This document shows, one piece after another, positions 13,816 through 14,498 of a DNA stretch of 14,498 bases. Below the pieces are notes generated by a model. That model searched no databases and had not been told where the DNA came from. It was given only the letters and a program-made list of their open reading frames with translations. The position numbers were made by a program, and so were the translations under genes. This DNA is from Ruminococcaceae bacterium UBA6842 (GTDB lineage: Bacteria > Bacillota > Clostridia > Oscillospirales > Acutalibacteraceae). The DNA lies in assembly GCA_002451855.1 (NCBI GenBank), contig DKDS01000053.1, forward strand, positions 7,838 to 22,335. Direction: 5' to 3'. How positions within the stretch are numbered: position 1 is the first letter of the stretch; every line of letters starts with the position of its first letter.

Positions 13816-13909
13816 TGTCATTGCGAGGAGCAACGAAGTTGCGACGTGGCAATCCAGCGTAGCGAAATGCGGCTTCGCCTTGATTCCCACGCTAACGCTC
13901 GGAATGACA
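13816..13909. repeat. Dispersed palindromic repeat (TGTCATTGCGAGGAG type)
   Basis: A 94-base element bounded by TGTCATTGCGAG and CTCGGAATGACA (inverted ends), containing the internal hairpin GCAACGAAGTTGC, then GTGGCAATCC, a GCGAA/TTCGC stem and GATTCCCACGC. This layout is a familiar intergenic repeat, present in many copies in numerous bacterial genomes, and resembles a small non-autonomous palindromic element. Only one copy lies in this window, so mobility cannot be judged here. Confidence 0.7.
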
Positions 13910-14029
13910 TATGGAAGATTCAAATATTCGTAACCCAAACGGAGTTTGGATATTATCGACACAAGCGAAATCATTTATTCGAGGGTGGGCGTTGCCCACA
14001 CCTAAATTTGTAAACATCGCACCATATAA

Positions 14030-14055
14030 AAAAGGCACTCAAACGAGTGCCTTTT
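14030..14055 (-). terminator. Intrinsic terminator of the GGGtGRT gene
   Basis: A perfect 11-base-pair stem (AAAAGGCACTC with GAGTGCCTTTT) around a four-base loop ends in six Ts when read on the minus strand. It lies about 60 bases beyond the stop at 14114. The plus-strand reading ends in only four Ts, so it may also block read-through from the repeat side. Confidence 0.85.
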
Positions 14056-14113
14056 GTGTTACCGGTGCTATTTGCTTACGCAAATAATCCAACATTGCTT
14101 TGCGCAACTGATA

Positions 14114-14498
14114 TTACTTTGTCAAACCTTCTTGTACAGCGACTGCGCAAGCAACGCTTGCACCGACCATCGGGTTGTTGCCCATACCGATGAGACCCAT
14201 CATTTCGACGTGTGCGGGAACGGATGAAGAACCTGCAAATTGTGCGTCGGAGTGCATTCTGTCCATCGTGTCGGTCATGCCGTAAGATGCGGGACCTGCT
14301 GCCATGTTGTCCGGGTGAAGAGTTCTGCCCGTGCCACCGCCGGATGCCACGGAGAAGTATTTCTTGCCGTGGTCAACGCACCATTTCTTGTAAGTGCCTG
14401 CGACGGGGTGTTGGAAACGAGTCGGGTTGGTGGAGTTGCCGGTGATGGAGACGTCAACGTCTTCAAGACGCATGATAGCAACGCCTTCGGTGACGTCG
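14114..14498 (-). CDS. GGGtGRT family protein, C-terminal part
   Basis: The C-terminal 127 residues of a protein whose start lies beyond the right edge; the frame stays open to the last base, so the ATG at 14473 is internal rather than a start. It contains SGGGTGRTLHPDNMAAGPAS, the motif after which the family is named, plus HSDAQFAGSSSVPAHVEMMG and GMGNNPMVGASVACAVAV, all strongly conserved-looking. Family members are, as I recall, about 330 residues and found mainly in anaerobic bacteria, with no established biochemical function. Glycine-rich loops suggest nucleotide or cofactor binding, which is an inference only. No TM or signal features are visible in this part. It is convergent with mrp across the repeat cluster. 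Confidence 0.78.
   Translation of the reverse strand, partial: DVTEGVAIMRLEDVDVSITGNSTNPTRFQHPVAGTYKKWCVDHGKKYFSVASGGGTGRTLHPDNMAAGPASYGMTDTMDRMHSDAQFAGSSSVPAHVEMMGLIGMGNNPMVGASVACAVAVQEGLTK

Larger units (their letters stand above)
13437..14000. repeat. Gene-free region dense in short-loop hairpins
   Basis: No credible gene is present. At least seven hairpins with three-base loops occur: GCCGC-AAG-GCGGC (13461), GCACGC-AAA-GCGTGC (13705), GCGGC-TCT-GCCGC (13773), GCAAC-GAA-GTTGC (13830), GGC-TTC-GCC (13871), CCAAAC-GGA-GTTTGG (13935) and GTGGGC-GTT-GCCCAC (13985). AATATT-GA-AATATT is at 13794. The density and uniform loop size point to repeat-derived DNA rather than chance. Apparent short reading frames across it are by-products. 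Confidence 0.75.

Noticed and set aside
13437..13910. CRISPR array
   Set aside because: Repeats are only 7 bases with hairpins of varying sequence at 22-23-base spacing; there is no long identical direct repeat and no cas gene.
13577..14013. Several 87-108-residue frames in the repeat region on both strands
   Set aside because: They run through hairpin repeats and the palindromic element, overlap one another on both strands and show no domain or ribosome binding site.

Overview
The window suggests a spore-forming anaerobic member of the Clostridia, probably a gut Oscillospirales/Ruminococcaceae-type organism. The main reasons are a YpeB germination protein, an NADH-linked multimeric [FeFe] hydrogenase, a BspA-like leucine-rich surface protein, the C-terminus of a GGGtGRT-family protein, consensus Gram-positive promoters and ribosome binding sites, and a cluster of dispersed palindromic repeats. 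The taxonomic placement is an inference from gene content; there is no rRNA or other marker.

Layout. 1-1589: a sodium:neurotransmitter-type (NSS) symporter, cut by the left edge, is divergent from a LysR regulator, and their face-to-face promoters overlap. 1590-1865 holds a strong hairpin and no gene. 1866-3194: ypeB, without its usual partner sleB. 3309-5807 (minus strand): a compact operon of two small AT-rich genes (a YegP/DUF1508-like protein, then an unrecognised one) and a membrane-anchored LRR_5/BspA-like surface protein. Upstream of it (5808-5990) lies an elaborate control region with two identical 20-base perfect palindromes, a nested inverted repeat around the leader, and a consensus-like promoter that points away from the operon. 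6138-7933 (minus): a TSUP (TauE/SafE) permease downstream of a VanY-type D,D-carboxypeptidase lipoprotein.

8081-12271 (minus): a hydC-hydB-hydA operon encoding a trimeric, probably electron-bifurcating [FeFe] hydrogenase. HydC (NuoE-like) and HydB (NuoF-like, FMN/NADH site) exchange electrons with NAD(H). HydA carries the H-cluster and a chain of accessory Fe-S clusters. Divergent from it at 12606-13436 is a Mrp/NBP35 Fe-S carrier ATPase with a TTG start, a plausible supplier of clusters to such a cluster-rich enzyme. 13437-14029 has no gene but is packed with short-loop hairpins and palindromic repeats. A terminator then closes the minus-strand GGGtGRT gene, of which only the last 127 residues are inside the window.

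The points most worth a second look are the palindrome-flanked segment upstream of the surface-protein operon (possible operator pair or invertible promoter), the codon-usage break between hydC/mrp and hydA, the hairpin-repeat cluster, and the conserved but functionally unassigned GGGtGRT protein.
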